A DNA stretch of 64,000 nt from NCBI GenBank assembly GCA_021234535.1, contig CM037843.1, forward strand, positions 14,019,997 to 14,083,996. Direction: 5' to 3'. Each line of letters opens with the position of its first letter. Position 1 is the first letter of the stretch. Below are positions 50,401 through 63,734 of this stretch, piece by piece. The stretch comes from Stichopus chloronotus (lineage: Eukaryota; Echinodermata; Holothuroidea; Aspidochirotida; Stichopodidae). A program made the position numbers and the translations under genes. The notes beneath the pieces are model-generated. The model worked only from the letters and a program-made list of their open reading frames with translations. It made no database searches and had not been told where the DNA came from.

Positions 50401-53400
50401 AGGGAACAATAGCACTTGGCTGAGTGAACACACATAAGAGGGAATTCCCATAAGCTAGTCTTCCCCGACCTGCTACTGGCAGATCGGGGAAGATAGATCT
50501 TCTGCTCCAGTGCACTGGTTAGTTTGTTATCTCTCCCTGACCATGGTCATTCCCTGTGCAAACACAGTGATAAGATAAGAGGCACACATTTCAATAGTGC
50601 TGGACAGTATCACACACTTGGATGTTTCTCAACAATAGGGTTATTACCGCATAGCCTCTGAGTCCACAGACCTTGTGGTTGATTATTTACTATTTAACCA
50701 TGGATAGACTCTGCTGCATTTTTTTCTTAAAGTAGCCAATTGGAGATTCCTCTCATGCATTACTTTATTCACTGACCCTAACCATGATGTACTCCTAATG
50801 CATGTCAATGAAAAGAATCGATACTTACTCCCTCCACACCATCCACAAAGCCCTCATCCCCTAGTGCTGATCTCTTCGCAAATGCAAACTTGAAAGCCTC
50901 GATCATTCTGTGAAAGGTCAGTACGGAACTGTCGGTGTTAGCGATGCTGTCAGGAGTCAAACCGTAGCCTTAAATCGAATAGAAGATAAGGAACTAAACA
51001 TTTACGGTTCATGGAATAGGCAAAAATTAAGAAATACGGAATCTACCAGATGGCTGGATACGGGAGTCGAGGTACCCCATACAGTTGACGCCCAAGAAGC
51101 CTGTATTTATAGACATATAAACATATGTATAGATATATGTGTCTTTATATTATAGTTCATCCAAAATTGCTCAGTGCTTACAAAGAAGAGAGAAGCGTAC
51201 CCAGCACGATCAGGATACAAAAGCAGTGATCATACAAGATGAAAGGGCATTGAAAACAATGAATATCAATTGTATGATACACAATCTAGTTTACACTCAC
51301 TCAAATGAGTGGGTCAATGAGGGTTAAAAGTATGTTTCACAAATGAATATCTTAAAACCCATATGGTTGTGGGTGTGTCTGATACAAGTCTATGCCAGGG
51401 CTATGATAACGTATCATACATAAGTGAGTAAGGAGAAAATGGATGCTTGCAATGCCAAAGAGGAGATGGGGACTTGGGAAGTCCAGTTTTGACTGGATGC
51501 CATTCTGATGTCAGTGTCAAAGGTTAAATGGGTCAGGTAACTTTGTAAATAGGCAAATCAAGGGTGCAGTAAGTTTGTGCAGACAGGTTAGAATAGAGTG
51601 ATGTAAAATACACATTAAATGAGGCTTGGATGATATGAACCATGTACAACATAAGCAGGTGAAAATACTAGTAATAGCAGTAATTATTCTTATACTGCAT
51701 TTTACATCAATTAAGTTCTCACAGCTACTTTCACAGTCGGGTTTGAACGATGTTTTGCTGTCGACAAATGTTTCTATTACAACATCTGGCAATATCCAAT
51801 CCGATATTTCTGCTACAAAGCATATATTCTTCCCTGAAAAGATGTCCATTTTGTGTACGATGTATTTTCAGGAGTACTTCTACTTCAATTTCGAAATTAT
51901 TGCAAATATAACAGGTATTAGAAAAAGAGCCCATCGTGGATTAATGCACCGTTTGCTCCTGACACATTCATGATGATATTTTAGATATTATTCAATTCAG
52001 ATAAAAAAAAATATAGCACTCACGGGTCTTTACATAATTCTTACCCTGGCTCACAGATAAACACACCGTGTCAAAATACATTTTCATGTTGCTGAACATC
52101 AGCAAACATTGGTAAATGCATCCTAGAGGTTCGGTGTTTTATCAATGTAGTAAACATCAGCTCGATCGAATATCCGATCTGATGATCGATTGATCCACAT
52201 TTGATAGAGTTCACTATCTCCACAGTAACTTTTTAAATGATTAGACATATACCCCCTGACAAATACCCCATGACAGATATCCCCTGAAAAATAGCCCCCC
52301 TGGTGGGTGTCAAGTCACATGGTGATAAAACACCAAAGGCTATTTGTCCAGGGAGGGGGGCGTATTCGTCCAGAGAGTAATTATCTGCCAACTCAAACAT
52401 CTCACACAAATACTCACAACTTTCATCCAGTAATGAACACAAAAGCACTATTAACCTTTCTACTCCAATTTATAAAAACTTTGATTTTAAATATAGCTTA
52501 TTAGTACTGCCTCACTGCATAATCGTCTGTATGTCATGTCAATTTCGTGTCACTTTGTCGAGGGACAGAACTTTTTTTCCTCAAAGACAATTCCACTCTG
52601 CTCAAGTTTCCACAGCAACTGGTCACCACCCAGACATTACCGATACCTTGAACTGATACAAGTCTTCTTACCTTCAAGGATGTTCAGCATGAGAGACAGA
52701 ACCGGCCCACTCCCAGGAACCCCGACAGAGTAAAGTTGCCAGCTATCTAGATTGATCTCTAGTGGAGCTTTTTCTGCCACTTCGTACTCTCGCAGGTCTT
52801 CCTTGGTGATAATACCATCTGTCGAAATGATGAGAGGATGAACATAAGAAAATACGTACCCATCTTTCTTATCACTAAGATCAATTAGGTTGAATGTACA
52901 TGGCTGTTATCACACCACATTCACATCGGCCCCTGCATGCAGTTATCACACTTTGCCCAGTCAGTCAAATTAAAAGTCAGCTTTGCAAGATGGATAGCTC
53001 AACTACACTCAAGCTTGGACCCAGCAGGAGTTGGACTCAGAAGCAATTCTTGTGCAGACTGCGGCCTACAATTGAAAAATTTTTTCAGTATTTAGAAAAA
53101 GTTTGTTAAGCCAATGATTCTTGTAGGCACCATCTGTACACTGCCATCGGTGGAACCCTCGCCCGGAGCGACGTTTTGGTCATACATGAATTCAACGTGC
53201 GAAATGCAAGGCCTGCTTTGCATAACGTTTGCACTCCGATAAACATGCAACACTGTGCAACCACTTAAGGTTTGTAAATACAGATCTGTTCAACGAAGAC
53301 TGGCTTTGATACACCCTGAGAACTCGTAATTGTGGTTGCACTCCGACAATGTTACCTGAAAAGGGGTTGCCACTAGAAAAATTTTGGGAAACATTTTGGT

Positions 53401-56400
53401 ACAGAGGAATTCAGATACCCTGATAAAAATTACTTCATCATTCATACAGAGATAAGTACTTCTAAATTCTTCTCACACACAAGCTGCTGACACTCGATCA
53501 AGTGACCACAATCACTATTTCCACCACTATAATAACCACCAAAAGTTTTTACCGTATTCGTTGATTTCTGCGACAATAGTGTCAGCTAATGATCCAGTGT
53601 AGAAAGCATCTGGACCCTGTTCGGCAATGACCTGAAGACTGTCGGCAAGTTTGGGCCTGGTCATATTATCACCATGTTTGTACAATTCGCCATCTTTGTT
53701 CATGAACACCTCTCTAGTTGACAAAACAAGGATAATGCAGAGAGCTGAAATGGAGAATATGCACGGCATGGTCCAATATTGGAATCAATTAAAGCCACCA
53801 AACTCACTTCATGTAATGATTTTTATCATTTTGTTGCCACTGACAAAGATCTGAAAGAAGGGGGAGGAGGAAACGGAGGAAATGGAGGAATTTCGGAAGG
53901 AACAGTCGACATACTTGTTCTACAGAAAGGGAGAGTTTCCAAAGATTGTGCACCTTGGAAAGGTTCATGACCCCATCAGTACCACCCACTCACAGTATCC
54001 TAAACTACCACTGTATTTTTACACCTCATGACCAACATTGGACGTGATTCTTCCTGGGGGTTGCCGTTCTTCTTTGAAGGCACACAATATGTTCAAGATG
54101 AGACATCAATAGCTGACACAATGTACTCCTCTCTCCTCAGCACAAATCTCTGCAAACTAAGTCAGGGTCGGGGGTTAAAGTGGACGAGGATGCCGTCGGG
54201 AGGATGACCGCACAGATACTGCTACAACTTGCACGACTTTCAGCCTTGCAGCAAGGGGAGATTTTACGTGGGGTGATGGTAGCGATCATGTCCTCTCCCT
54301 TTGGCCTAAGAGGAATACGACCAGTTGGGCACTATCTCTACGGTCAATTGAGGTTTTCAAGACTGTTTTGAGACTGCTATAAAAGTTGATGGGCTGTACC
54401 AGCAGGAAAATCACGTTGAGAATACCCAAATGATTCACTTGAGTTAACGTACCTTAGATTATCATCTGCTTCTATGTGACTTTTGCTGCTGTTAATTGCT
54501 TTGCCTAGAGCTACAGGAATTACAAAACCCTCTCTGGCCCACTTGATGCTCGGTTCAAAGAGTTCTCTCCATTCGAGTTTGCCGTACCGCTGGTGAAGCT
54601 CCCACATGACCTTAACTTCACCGGGGACTGCGATGGCCAAGCCTCCTGATAAGAAAGTAAAAACCAGATCGGGTTGGAATATGATCGTAGGACCATAACG
54701 CACAGATGCATTGTGGTTTCAATGATTTCATTGCAAGTATTTGTTTTTACGAATCTGGCATACGTTGCATATAAGACGTGGATGTATGACATGCTAATAG
54801 TATGCTAATTTATCATGTCATGCACCAATCAAGATGTAACAATTGCAGTAGACACTGACATCTGTGGACCTAAGTCTATGGTTGCCATGCATCATGACCC
54901 ACAACTTCATGACTTCAGGTAACAAGCATGTGTACCCTGGTGCTCGCAAAGTGACCCATGTTGACCAAAATGGCCTCCAGCAAATGTAACAGGCTTCTAC
55001 ACTCAATATGGTATGATGAGACAGATAAGTGAGAAGTGAAGTAAATAAATAGGCTTCCACACACACAATACTTTGGTACACCAAATGTTACAACTACATA
55101 GCAAATAGGCCTATGAGATCAGTACAAGTGTCCCTCTTGAGAAATATGTTTACAACATTTTCATTAACTCCTGTTGGCCTTAAATGCCAAAAGCCAACAA
55201 GAATCTTGTACTCTATGTGGAAAGCCTGCACACACCACATACTGCACAAAATCTGTCCAAGCTTTCCTTCTTCAGATATCGTGTTTACAAGATTTTAACA
55301 ATTTGGCCCTTGCTGGCTCGAAAAGACCCTACTATTGAGCTCCACCAAAACAGTAGGGTCCTTACACTTAGTGCGTACTAAATATCAGGTCTGTCCCTGC
55401 TATCTTTCTTGGGATATTCTGTTCACGATGCTTTTCACTATATTTGACCCCATTGACCCTAAATAGCCTTTGACTTCCACCAAATAGGGTTCTTATACCT
55501 AAGGTGATATGTATATCAGATCTATCCACATCTCCCTTCTTGAGATATCAGGCATGAATACAAAGATTTAACAGCTATCATTAGAACTGAAAAAATTGGG
55601 AATGTGCATTCATTAGTGAAATAAATAACATTCCCCCTGTTCATGACAACAAAAATGGTGCAGACTTATAGAATTCACTTTTATGCAACCATCAGCCACT
55701 ATCATCAATCAAGCACTTATTAATTCCGAAGAGGAATGGTAAACTCTTACAATAAATGATACTGACGACACATAATAAGTAGAATCACTTGTATCTCAAT
55801 GAAAATGCCCTTCATAGAAATTGACAAATATTGCCATATACTGTACTGAATGCTTAAATCAATGGAGAAACAGGAAGAGGGGTTATTGTCCAGCAACCGT
55901 TTGAAGAAAAATTTCCTAAGCAAGAGAGATTTCTAGTTGCTTCAAGGTTGCAAAATTGCCCTTTCAACCAACGTGTATCATACAGTGTAATAATGTTCAG
56001 GCTAGCGTTGAAGAAGATTATGTCGCCATTGTAACAGACATTAAATCATGGTCACCCATAAGAAAAAGCAATGGCAAGTTCGAAGGAAAAAGAAAAGGAT
56101 TTACAAAACCTTGGAGTTTTACTAACACAAAAGACAATTACAAACTGCACTCTACTATCACCGATAAGTTCTCTTCTTTTGTATCCGTGGATGGGGCTTT
56201 AAACTACCTCTAGTTGGCGACAAAGTTGGTCAATTCCTTGGCACGCTCAGCCTGTTATCTTTGAGTATATTTACAAAAGATAACTTATCACGGAAGCCCG
56301 CTTAATTACTTCATCAGCTGTTAAACTGCAGTCAGTACTCACAGCCCACCATCAAATATTATTCAAGTATGTTTACTTTTACAACTTAGCGACGAAGTAA

Positions 56401-59308
56401 GTGCAGTGTAGTCAGCACTGCAGTATATACTGTCCTTCCCTTTCATCCACTGTAGTGTATACATACTGTACATTTACAACCAGGAGATTCTTACCTTTGC
56501 TGTGATATTGTTTTCTTGTTGTTTGCCTTTGCTATGATATTGTTTTCTTGTTGTTTTATCTTACTATTGCATTTCATTTATGGTTCTACAAACTAAGAAG
56601 AAATGAAGTAATGTATCCATTGCTGAAGTTAAAATGAGATACTGTGTGGTAAGGCAGGTACAACCCTCTTGCAGTTGGGTGTATAACAGGGCAGAAACCT
56701 CTCACAAATGGGGGGGGTAAATCTCAAAAAGGACTACACAACAGAAATTTGAGGGGTAAATAATCATCGCTGCTTCTGTACGGTCAAGCTACAGTATAGT
56801 ACTTGAGTTTTTTATTACCGTCTTTTCAATCTGACATTAGGTGATAAATGGAATGCCATGTCTATGACTTACTCCTTTCCCCAAAACTCTGCCAAAAATT
56901 CTGCAAATTTTCCCAAATTGTCTGTATGGTGCAATTACAAAACCAGCAAACTTTCTGTTTTTTTCCACTGCATGCTGTCACTTTAAATTATATATTTCAA
57001 TAAAAAGATTAAGTTCGAAAATACTGATGAAAACAAGCTGTTGAGATAGGGAAACCTTCAAAACAACATGCCTGGCAGTGTCCATTGAGTAAAAATACCC
57101 ATGGGTTAATGTTAAAAGCATACAACACAGCTGCAATCAATGATATTGCATGGCTGTATGGCACTGGTTTATAAGCAATACCAATTTGATGACAAAGGTC
57201 AACAAATGGAGATTGCTATTCACAACAACCCTAATACTATGTCAATTAAGATTAATTGTTTGATAACACCAGTCAGTTGAAGCGACTTAAAGGAGGAGGA
57301 TAGTTCCATGTTAATAGTCCTAAGAATGACAAGTTACAGCTGGCACGACTGTGAGGTATTTACAGTTACCTCCAGATATAAACAAAAGGATGTATATCAT
57401 GCAAACCCAGTACTTGTAAAGAGCATTCACTTTATTTATGACAGATGTATACTTTAACCAAAAGGTGCAATGGAAAACTGGAGACAAAGAGTTAAATTGT
57501 AGCTGTCTTTTAGAGTGGGATAAAAATTTGAACTTAGGTGGTGTTTAATGTCAACTGCAAATATATCAATTCCTCTGGAACTTAAAGGCTGGCTGTTCAC
57601 TCTTGTTGTGATCAGTGCACATGAAGACTTTAGCAGAATTTATGCCCTTTGCTTCATTAAGAGGAAGACACCACAGAAGACCATGTTTCAGTCTACAGGT
57701 ATCTCCTACAGTGTCCTCCTTTAAGGTGGATATTTGGCATTAAACCAGTTTTATCACCTGAGTACCGTATTTTAAGCTGAGTAATGCCGAGTCATACTAA
57801 CCAGAGAATGATTCTTCAGCCAGCAGCAACTTGAATGAACAATGTAAAGGGGCAAGTGCTGTACATTTCCACAGTAACAGTCAACATGTATGCTACTGTA
57901 TTTCCATATTACAAATTGCAATATGCAGCTAGCCTTTAATCCCATTTTACAACCCCCACAAAAAAATTTACTGCTCCAGTTCATGATTCCTGACATACAT
58001 AACATATGCACTTAAGGTGATGTAGGCAAAAAGTGAAAACATTAAAATATCATGTTCAAAACTTTAGTGTGTCTTGTAAATTAATTGCATCATCCAGACA
58101 ATATGGGAGAGTGAACAGGTTTCAGGTTGTGATTTCTGCCATATGATTCCAAATTCTTTAAAACATAACAACAAAAGTGTATACAATAATGTACAGTGGT
58201 TGACACTTTCCATTAAACTTTAGCATATTGATGAATATTCAGATGGTTGAAACAGCTCATCACTGATATTGTAATCGATCAGTTTGTAAGTTCTTTGTGA
58301 ACATAGTGCTGTGCTTTACAAAATATTACAATTCCTTACACCAATCAAGGAGAGATGACATGGGTACTTATGTTTTTGATAAACCAGTGAGATTGTTACT
58401 GTTGCATACATAATATATGTAGGAGCTTTTAGTAAGAGCGACTGATTTTCAAATATGAGTTCTGTTTTTTACTGTTTTTATGCAGTTTCTGTTAATTTAC
58501 AGAGAGGTTACTGTCATTATCGATCGTTGAATGATGTATTCTGTTTATGAGCAACCGTACATTAAGAAATAAAGAAAATCTTCTCATGATCAAACATAAG
58601 CTTTTCCTTCTGGATTTTCTGTAAGGTTACCCTGTGATGGGGTAAACAACTGTACAAAGCCATTTTCAAAATTTAAAGACCATAGAAGTCTCATGCGCAC
58701 AAGAGAAGTGCATGGCCAGGATAATTCCATCTGCAACATACAATGGTTGATTTTGCCACTGCTGCCACCGTTTCAAAGGAAACCTGACTGTTTTCAGTAT
58801 TTTCCAATGTACTTTCAGTACTTTTAGCATGGTAGATGCGAGTGCACTTGTTGTATTGAGATGGGTAAGAGAGGGAAAAAGAAGGAAATTATTGCTCCTT
58901 CTGAAAAATTTTCCTGTTAAAAAGACCTCAGATGCAGGGCTACCATTACCATACATATTTACTTTAATACTAAAGTTAAATACAATAGCCTAACACTTTT
59001 CTGTGCTTATATACTTTAATGGATCCCTTTTCTGATATTCCCCCCCCCCCTTCCCACAGATATTGTGACGTCACTTTTTGAGCTTACCTTTTGTGGAAGA
59101 TGCCGTGTTTTCAGCAAACATATCCTCTGAAGCATCCAGTGGTGCCCATTCCCTTCCATTCAGGAACACTTTCTCCCCGGTAGCCTTGTCATAGTATACC
59201 ACGAATGCACCGCCCCCTATGCCAGCGCTGTGGGCACTGAAGAGACCAATGCAGACCAAGGACGCCACCGCGGCATCTGCAGCTGAACCGCCTCTTTTCA
59301 ACATATCC
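44306..59308 (-). CDS. ggt1: GGT-B: second gamma-glutamyltransferase, nine exons in window
   Basis: Tandem paralogue of GGT-A in the same orientation. Nine exons, in gene order 59088-59308, 54453-54645, 53553-53713, 52672-52818, 50829-50968, 49306-49493, 47823-48063, 45609-45722 and 44306-44470, have exactly the lengths and phases of GGT-A exons 2-10 (except the extra base in GGT-A exon 2). All are open. It keeps NGRE, the catalytic threonine ([14 protein letters not shown]), NNEMDDF, MSSM, GGTRIT and the [11 protein letters not shown] end. The intron between exons 2 and 3 is 4.4 kb, against 1.8 kb in copy A. No membrane-anchor exon was found between 59.3 and 64.0 kb. It is either further upstream or lost, so whether this enzyme is membrane-bound cannot be judged here. 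Confidence 0.93.
45609..45722 (-). CDS. ggt1: GGT-B exon 9
   Basis: Acceptor ATTTGAAG, donor GTAAGT, 114 nt, phase 0 at both ends. It encodes [38 protein letters not shown]. Confidence 0.95.
47823..48063 (-). CDS. ggt1: GGT-B exon 8: small-subunit binding residues
   Basis: The acceptor ends ACATTTCAG and the donor is GTGAGT; 241 nt. It encodes [40 protein letters not shown] and [14 protein letters not shown], with every binding residue kept. Confidence 0.95.
49306..49493 (-). CDS. ggt1: GGT-B exon 7: autocleavage site and catalytic threonine
   Basis: Acceptor ATCTGTAG, donor GTAAGT, 188 nt. It encodes [20 protein letters not shown], then DSG with [18 protein letters not shown] and TVNL. The nucleophile and the Thr399/Asn401 counterparts are present. 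The codon shared with exon 8 is CAC (His), where GGT-A and human GGT1 have Tyr (Tyr403 of GGT1). Confidence 0.95.
50829..50968 (-). CDS. ggt1: GGT-B exon 6
   Basis: Acceptor TCGATTTAAG, donor GTAAGT, 140 nt. It encodes [40 protein letters not shown] and VDGVEG. It has no ATG-started frame of its own but is clear by alignment with GGT-A exon 6. Confidence 0.95.
52672..52818 (-). CDS. ggt1: GGT-B exon 5
   Basis: The acceptor ends TTTCGACAG and the donor is GTAAGA; 147 nt. It encodes [20 protein letters not shown] and [19 protein letters not shown]. The codon joined to exon 4 is GAT (Asp), where GGT-A has GGT (Gly). Confidence 0.95.
53553..53713 (-). CDS. ggt1: GGT-B exon 4
   Basis: The acceptor ends TCAACTAG and the donor is GTAAAA; 161 nt. 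It encodes [37 protein letters not shown] and [15 protein letters not shown]. Confidence 0.93.
54453..54645 (-). CDS. ggt1: GGT-B exon 3: AVPGE region
   Basis: Acceptor TTCTTATCAG, donor GTACGT, 193 nt. It encodes [40 protein letters not shown] and HIEADDNLR. Confidence 0.95.
54950..55560 (+). repeat. tandem repeat of the TGACCTTTGACC family, plus orientation
   Basis: About four decayed units (TTGACCCTAAATAGCCTTTG, CTTCCTTCTTCAGATATCG) in the GGT-B exon 2-3 intron, in the same intron and orientation as the array at 26455-27030 of copy A. Confidence 0.75.
55570..59030. other. long part of GGT-B intron 2, no exon seen
   Basis: This intron is about 2.7 kb longer than its counterpart in copy A. 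It holds a 31-bp tandem duplication near 56508-56570 (TATTGTTTTCTTGTTGTTT phrase twice) and stretches that resemble 33.2-34.2 kb. Near 58930-59030 it aligns again with copy A 27710-27800. No coding sequence was recognised. Confidence 0.5.
59088..59308 (-). CDS. ggt1: GGT-B exon 2: GGSA...GIGGG and substrate arginine
   Basis: Acceptor ending TAATCAG, donor GTAAGC, 221 nt. It encodes [20 protein letters not shown], then [18 protein letters not shown] and [15 protein letters not shown]. This matches RDGGSAVDAAIAALLC...HSMGIGGG and NAREVAP of GGT1. The intact frame here shows what GGT-A exon 2 should look like. Confidence 0.95.
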
Positions 59309-60590
59309 CTGATTAGATAAAATGATAGATGTGAAAATGCAAAAGAAGTGGGGAGATGGGCACAGTGAGGGGGGGAGGGATTGTCACTGGAAACTATCCC
59401 AGCAAATGCATTTGCAGAGTGTATACCTGCACTTTCTCTCTACTTAGAGTGCATGATTGATGCCAATAACTTAAATTTCTATAAAAGCATTAAAATTTAA
59501 AAATATTTCCGGTTGTAAATTGACAACCAACATACAAAATTTGGTTCACGTGTCTTCGAGACGCAAGTAGTCTCCATCTATAACTGTCATTAGAACAGTT
59601 ACTAAATTTATTTTCTAGTTTGCTATACAGTGGCGGTGGATTATTTACAATGCAAACTTATTTTCATCTATTTTGAATCAGATAAAGTCATGCATTTGGC
59701 TGACCTAGACCTTAATTGCTTTGTTTGTCTAAAACAATGTACAGCAGAGTATCCTATCATTGAAACAGGTTCATTGTTTTACAATATAAGGCATCTTAGA
59801 CCAAGGAAAAATTGCCAAACTTCTGAATCTTCATCGTCACTGTGTATTACATATTTGACATATTTCAGACTTTTAGCCAGCATAGTCCTTCAACCAAAGC
59901 AGATCAATTTTATCCATGCCAGAGGTATCAACTCCAGCATGAAATGATTGCCACTTTGGCTCAGGGTTAATGGGCCAGCCTTACAGCCCCTTTTGAGGTT
60001 CAAGTGCAATGTCCCACCAGAGGTCCATAACATCCAGGAATCCTATTTTTCATACCAAGTACTTAATTTTCAAACCAGGCAAAGGGAGGAAAAATGAAAT
60101 TCAAAAGGAGGAACACCACATGCTTAAGATGTCCTGGCAAGAACCATTGACCATTCACTAACAAGAACCATTGAACCATAGATGAAGCCATTGGATGAAC
60201 ACATGGTTCCTTCTCAAATTTACCTACTATACATTTCCTCCATACTAGTGAATGTTTATCTTTAATGATTGCTGGCGATTGGTCGCCTTTTTACACCTCA
60301 TGTGCAATTGTCATGGACAATGCAATCTCGTCTTGATAACCCATTCCAAATACACAGCATGTACAGTGCTCTTTGCACTAAACACTTGTGCAAAGAATAC
60401 TATTATTACATAGGAAAGCGATAAACTGTATCAGGGTTGAAATTTTGGCACTTTAATCTGGTAGTCCAAGGGACAACTGATACGTAAAATGTGGTTGTAA
60501 CAGCCAGTTTTTTCAAAAGGGACTCAATTATTTAGTCCCAAAATGAGTATTTTGTACATGCATGTATTAGAGTGCGCCTGAAAGCTGTGT
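59309..60590. other. GGT-B upstream intron, duplicated sequence then unique
   Basis: From 59309 to about 59860 this aligns with 28111-28625 of copy A (for example AAAATGATAGATGTGAAAAT and TACAATATAAGGCATCTTAG). Beyond that the alignment is lost. No membrane-anchor exon is visible. Confidence 0.6.
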
Positions 60591-60599
60591 ACACCATGT

Positions 60600-61705
60600 G
60601 CACTGTCCTGTGGGTTACTTTAATTCAGGGATTCCTGCTGTGTAATATTACAGAGAGGGTCCACCATCCATCATTCTCTCTGTAATATTACATGATCAGG
60701 ATACATAGCTACTCTGTCCTGTGGGCTGCTTTAATGCAGGGATTCCTGCTATGTCATGTTAGAGAGATCCATGCACCGTTCTCTCTGTAATATTACTCGT
60801 CTGTAATATTACTCGGTCAGGTTAGCTGCTATACTCTATTGGCTACTTTGAATCAGGGTTTTCTGCTGTGTAATATTACAGAGAGGGTGTACCATACGTA
60901 CATCACTCCCTCTGTAATATTACACAGTGAGGTTAGACACTCTATCCACTAGGCTCCTTTGGCTCAGCAGACTTTCCTGGCCTGTAATGTTACAGATCGA
61001 GATGTCCGCCCATTCACAGTTCTCTCTGTAATATTACACAGACATGTTACATACCCTGCCCTACAGACCACTAGAAATGGCCCAGTATCTCCTACTGTGT
61101 AATGATACAGAGATGCGCACCATGCATCCTTCTTTCTGTAATATTACACGGTCAGCTTTAGGCTACTCTGCCATATAGGCTAGTATGGCTGGATATTTCC
61201 TGCCGTGTAATATTACAGAGATGTCCACAATGCAACATTATCACTAGAATATACTACACCTTCATTGTTGGCTGCTACTCTGCATCATAGACTCCTTTGG
61301 CTCAGCCTGGCTTCCAAGTCCACCTGAAACCATTCTCTTTGTAACATTACAGGATCAGGCATGCTTATCTGTTCTATATAGGCTACTTTGGCTCAGGGTC
61401 TCCTACTGTGTAATATTACAGAGATGTCCACCATGCACCATTCTCTCTGTACTATTGCACAGTCAGGTGTGTTACTCAGCTCTATAGGCTTTGGCCCAGA
61501 TTCCCTGCCGTGTAACATTACAGAGATGGCATGCACCATTTTCTCCATAATATTACACAGTCAGCTTTGCTACCATATGTCCTACAGGCTTCATTGGCTC
61601 AGACTTTCCGAGTTCACTGCACACCATTCTCCTTGTAACATTACATGGTTAGCTATTCTGTCATATAGCAGGTTAGCTATTCTGTCATATGGACTACTTT
61701 GGCAC
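60600..61705. repeat. minisatellite of about 95-120 bp with palindromic TGTAATATTACA motifs
   Basis: About ten diverged monomers. A typical one reads GGCTACTTTGGCTCAGGG, TCTCCTACTG, TGTAATATTACAGAGA, a 15-25 base spacer, then TCTCTGTAATATTACACAGT. In the first monomer the 16-bp arms are perfect inverses (60641-60656 and 60677-60692, spacer 20). The 12-mer core is itself a perfect palindrome. No coding sense was found. Confidence 0.9.
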
Positions 61706-63713
61706 CATTTGTACACAAAAATGTAAATTGTAAATTCACTGCTGACACTGCAAATGATGACATGCCAGGTTTCTTCGCATTACAGGTTTAGGTAATGTTG
61801 CTCCCAAACACATGCCACCTGTCTGCTTAGGTGAGTATTCCCAGGTGACAAACAGATGATTGACTTCCTCCCACACCAGCCAGGCATTTGAGATGTCTTC
61901 CTAATTGCTATATTGAATACATAACTGATACTGTAGTACAGTCATCTCAGCAAGGTACAACGTCCATTGAGTTAGAAAATGGGCTCTCAGTTCAATGAGC
62001 TTGGTGTATTTGCAGCACCCAATCCATAACATGATATCATGCATTATAGCAACTCTCAGACTAAACCTATCCTCACTTTTGCTAATTTCATCAGGTATAT
62101 ACCATGTATGAGATACCTGTACATTTCTCAAGACATGAATGTGGAACCTTACTAAACAAAAACATGGAGATTTGGTAATTTGAAGCTTCCGGTAGGGAAC
62201 TTTCGGTGAATAAAAACCACCTCAGACAACATCAGTATTGTACAGTCTGACGAACCTTTGGTATGAACACTGCATAGTAAGTTAAACTTCCAAACTCACA
62301 CGAGATTAAAGGATTTGGAATATTGAAATGGGTCACAAATAAGTTACGTTAGGCCATATCAGTACATGTATGTTGTGTACAGCCAACACCTTCGAGGGAG
62401 GGAATATCCTGTTATTAACTATATTTTCTATATCAGTATTTCATTCTGGTATGTCGTCAATACTTTTTCTAGATTACATTGTCAGAGTTTACCGGACACT
62501 GCATCCGTATGAATACCGCTTGGTTTTACTACAGAGTAGGTTAGGCTATCAGTATTAGGGGAGATTGGGAGTAGGCACTATTGACATGTGTTTACTGCCT
62601 TCGCTATGAACAGTGCGAGCATGAGATGGTATAACTTTTGTAGAAAATTTGCGTGCTGCGGGAAGAATCTGCCTTAGGACTAGCTGTCCTGTTTACGAAC
62701 CTCAGGGAGAATTAATTGACATTGTCTTGCAGTAACAAACAATGGGCATTTCCTTTCTGGTTATCAATCAATGATATATAGTAATATGAATTAATAGTAA
62801 TATGAAGGAATTTCCTATTACATGGCCTACCAATATATTTAGTATATGCCTATATTTTGCACATAACAATTTTTACTATACAAGTCAGAAGATACTATGA
62901 TTCAGAAGACACTATATCAGTATCAGTATGAAAATGAACAGAAGACATACCGAGTTTAAACCGACAGAGCTTTTTCACTTGCAGAGGATGATGAATGGTT
63001 GAGCTCATGTTTGTTAATAGCACAGGACACAAAATGGATGAAGTTACAGTGAGAAGAGGACTATACAAGCTAAAATTTGCTGGAGCTACACTCAGGCTTT
63101 TCCTAATTGTAATGGGTGGAAGTCCCTCATGAACAAGTTGTTTTTCCTTTTTTGTAGGTGCCAGTTTCTTTTTACAAAATTTAGGTACCCTCTGTGGGTT
63201 GGGGCTGTAGAATACACCTGTTGTATTCCATGAATGCAGTAAGAGGTGACTAAAGAGGAGAACTTGAGCTGTATTTGAAGCCGTATTTGAACTTTCCTTC
63301 TTGTTATGGCTGGCATTACCACGCATTGGTGTTTGTGTGTTGTTAAATCCATCTAGTTAGGTTAAGGTGCACTGCATGCTAGCACTCTAGTATGTTGACA
63401 AACTATGTAAACGTCACTCCGGGAGCAGGACTGTCAATTTGTTCGCTGCCTTTTCTTCTGTCCTACAATTATCTGAAAAAAGAAAAGAAAATCAACATTA
63501 ATGTAATTATTTTGATTGGTCCATATTTCCTCTGAAAAGGAAGACCATGTGGTTAACAATCTGCCAGTGTACCTGTTAGCATTGAAGAATCAAAATCATA
63601 ATTCATGTTTAATATTCGTTTTTCTGCTCATATCGGACATGTCTTTTTTTAAGTACACAATTGTTTGCAAATCAAGTCTCCATTTCATATTTAGGAACAT
63701 GGTCTGTCTTGCC
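61706..63713. other. no recognised gene
   Basis: Open frames occur, including one of 143 codons on the minus strand at 62895-63326, but none resembles a known family and splice junctions cannot be fixed. A second overlapping frame (63092-63352) is equally open, so neither is called. Confidence 0.4.
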
Positions 63714-63734
63714 TTATGGATGAATTTTTCCTAC

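Noticed and set aside
55956..56213. Open frame of 85 codons inside GGT-B intron 2, plus strand
   Set aside because: Basic, lysine/serine-rich sequence with no recognised family, no matching sequence in copy A and no supporting splice signals.
62895..63326. Longest open frame in the window (143 codons, minus strand)
   Set aside because: Composition is unremarkable, no motif is recognised, another frame over the same bases is equally open, and no splice junction joins it in phase to the possible exon at 63735-64000.
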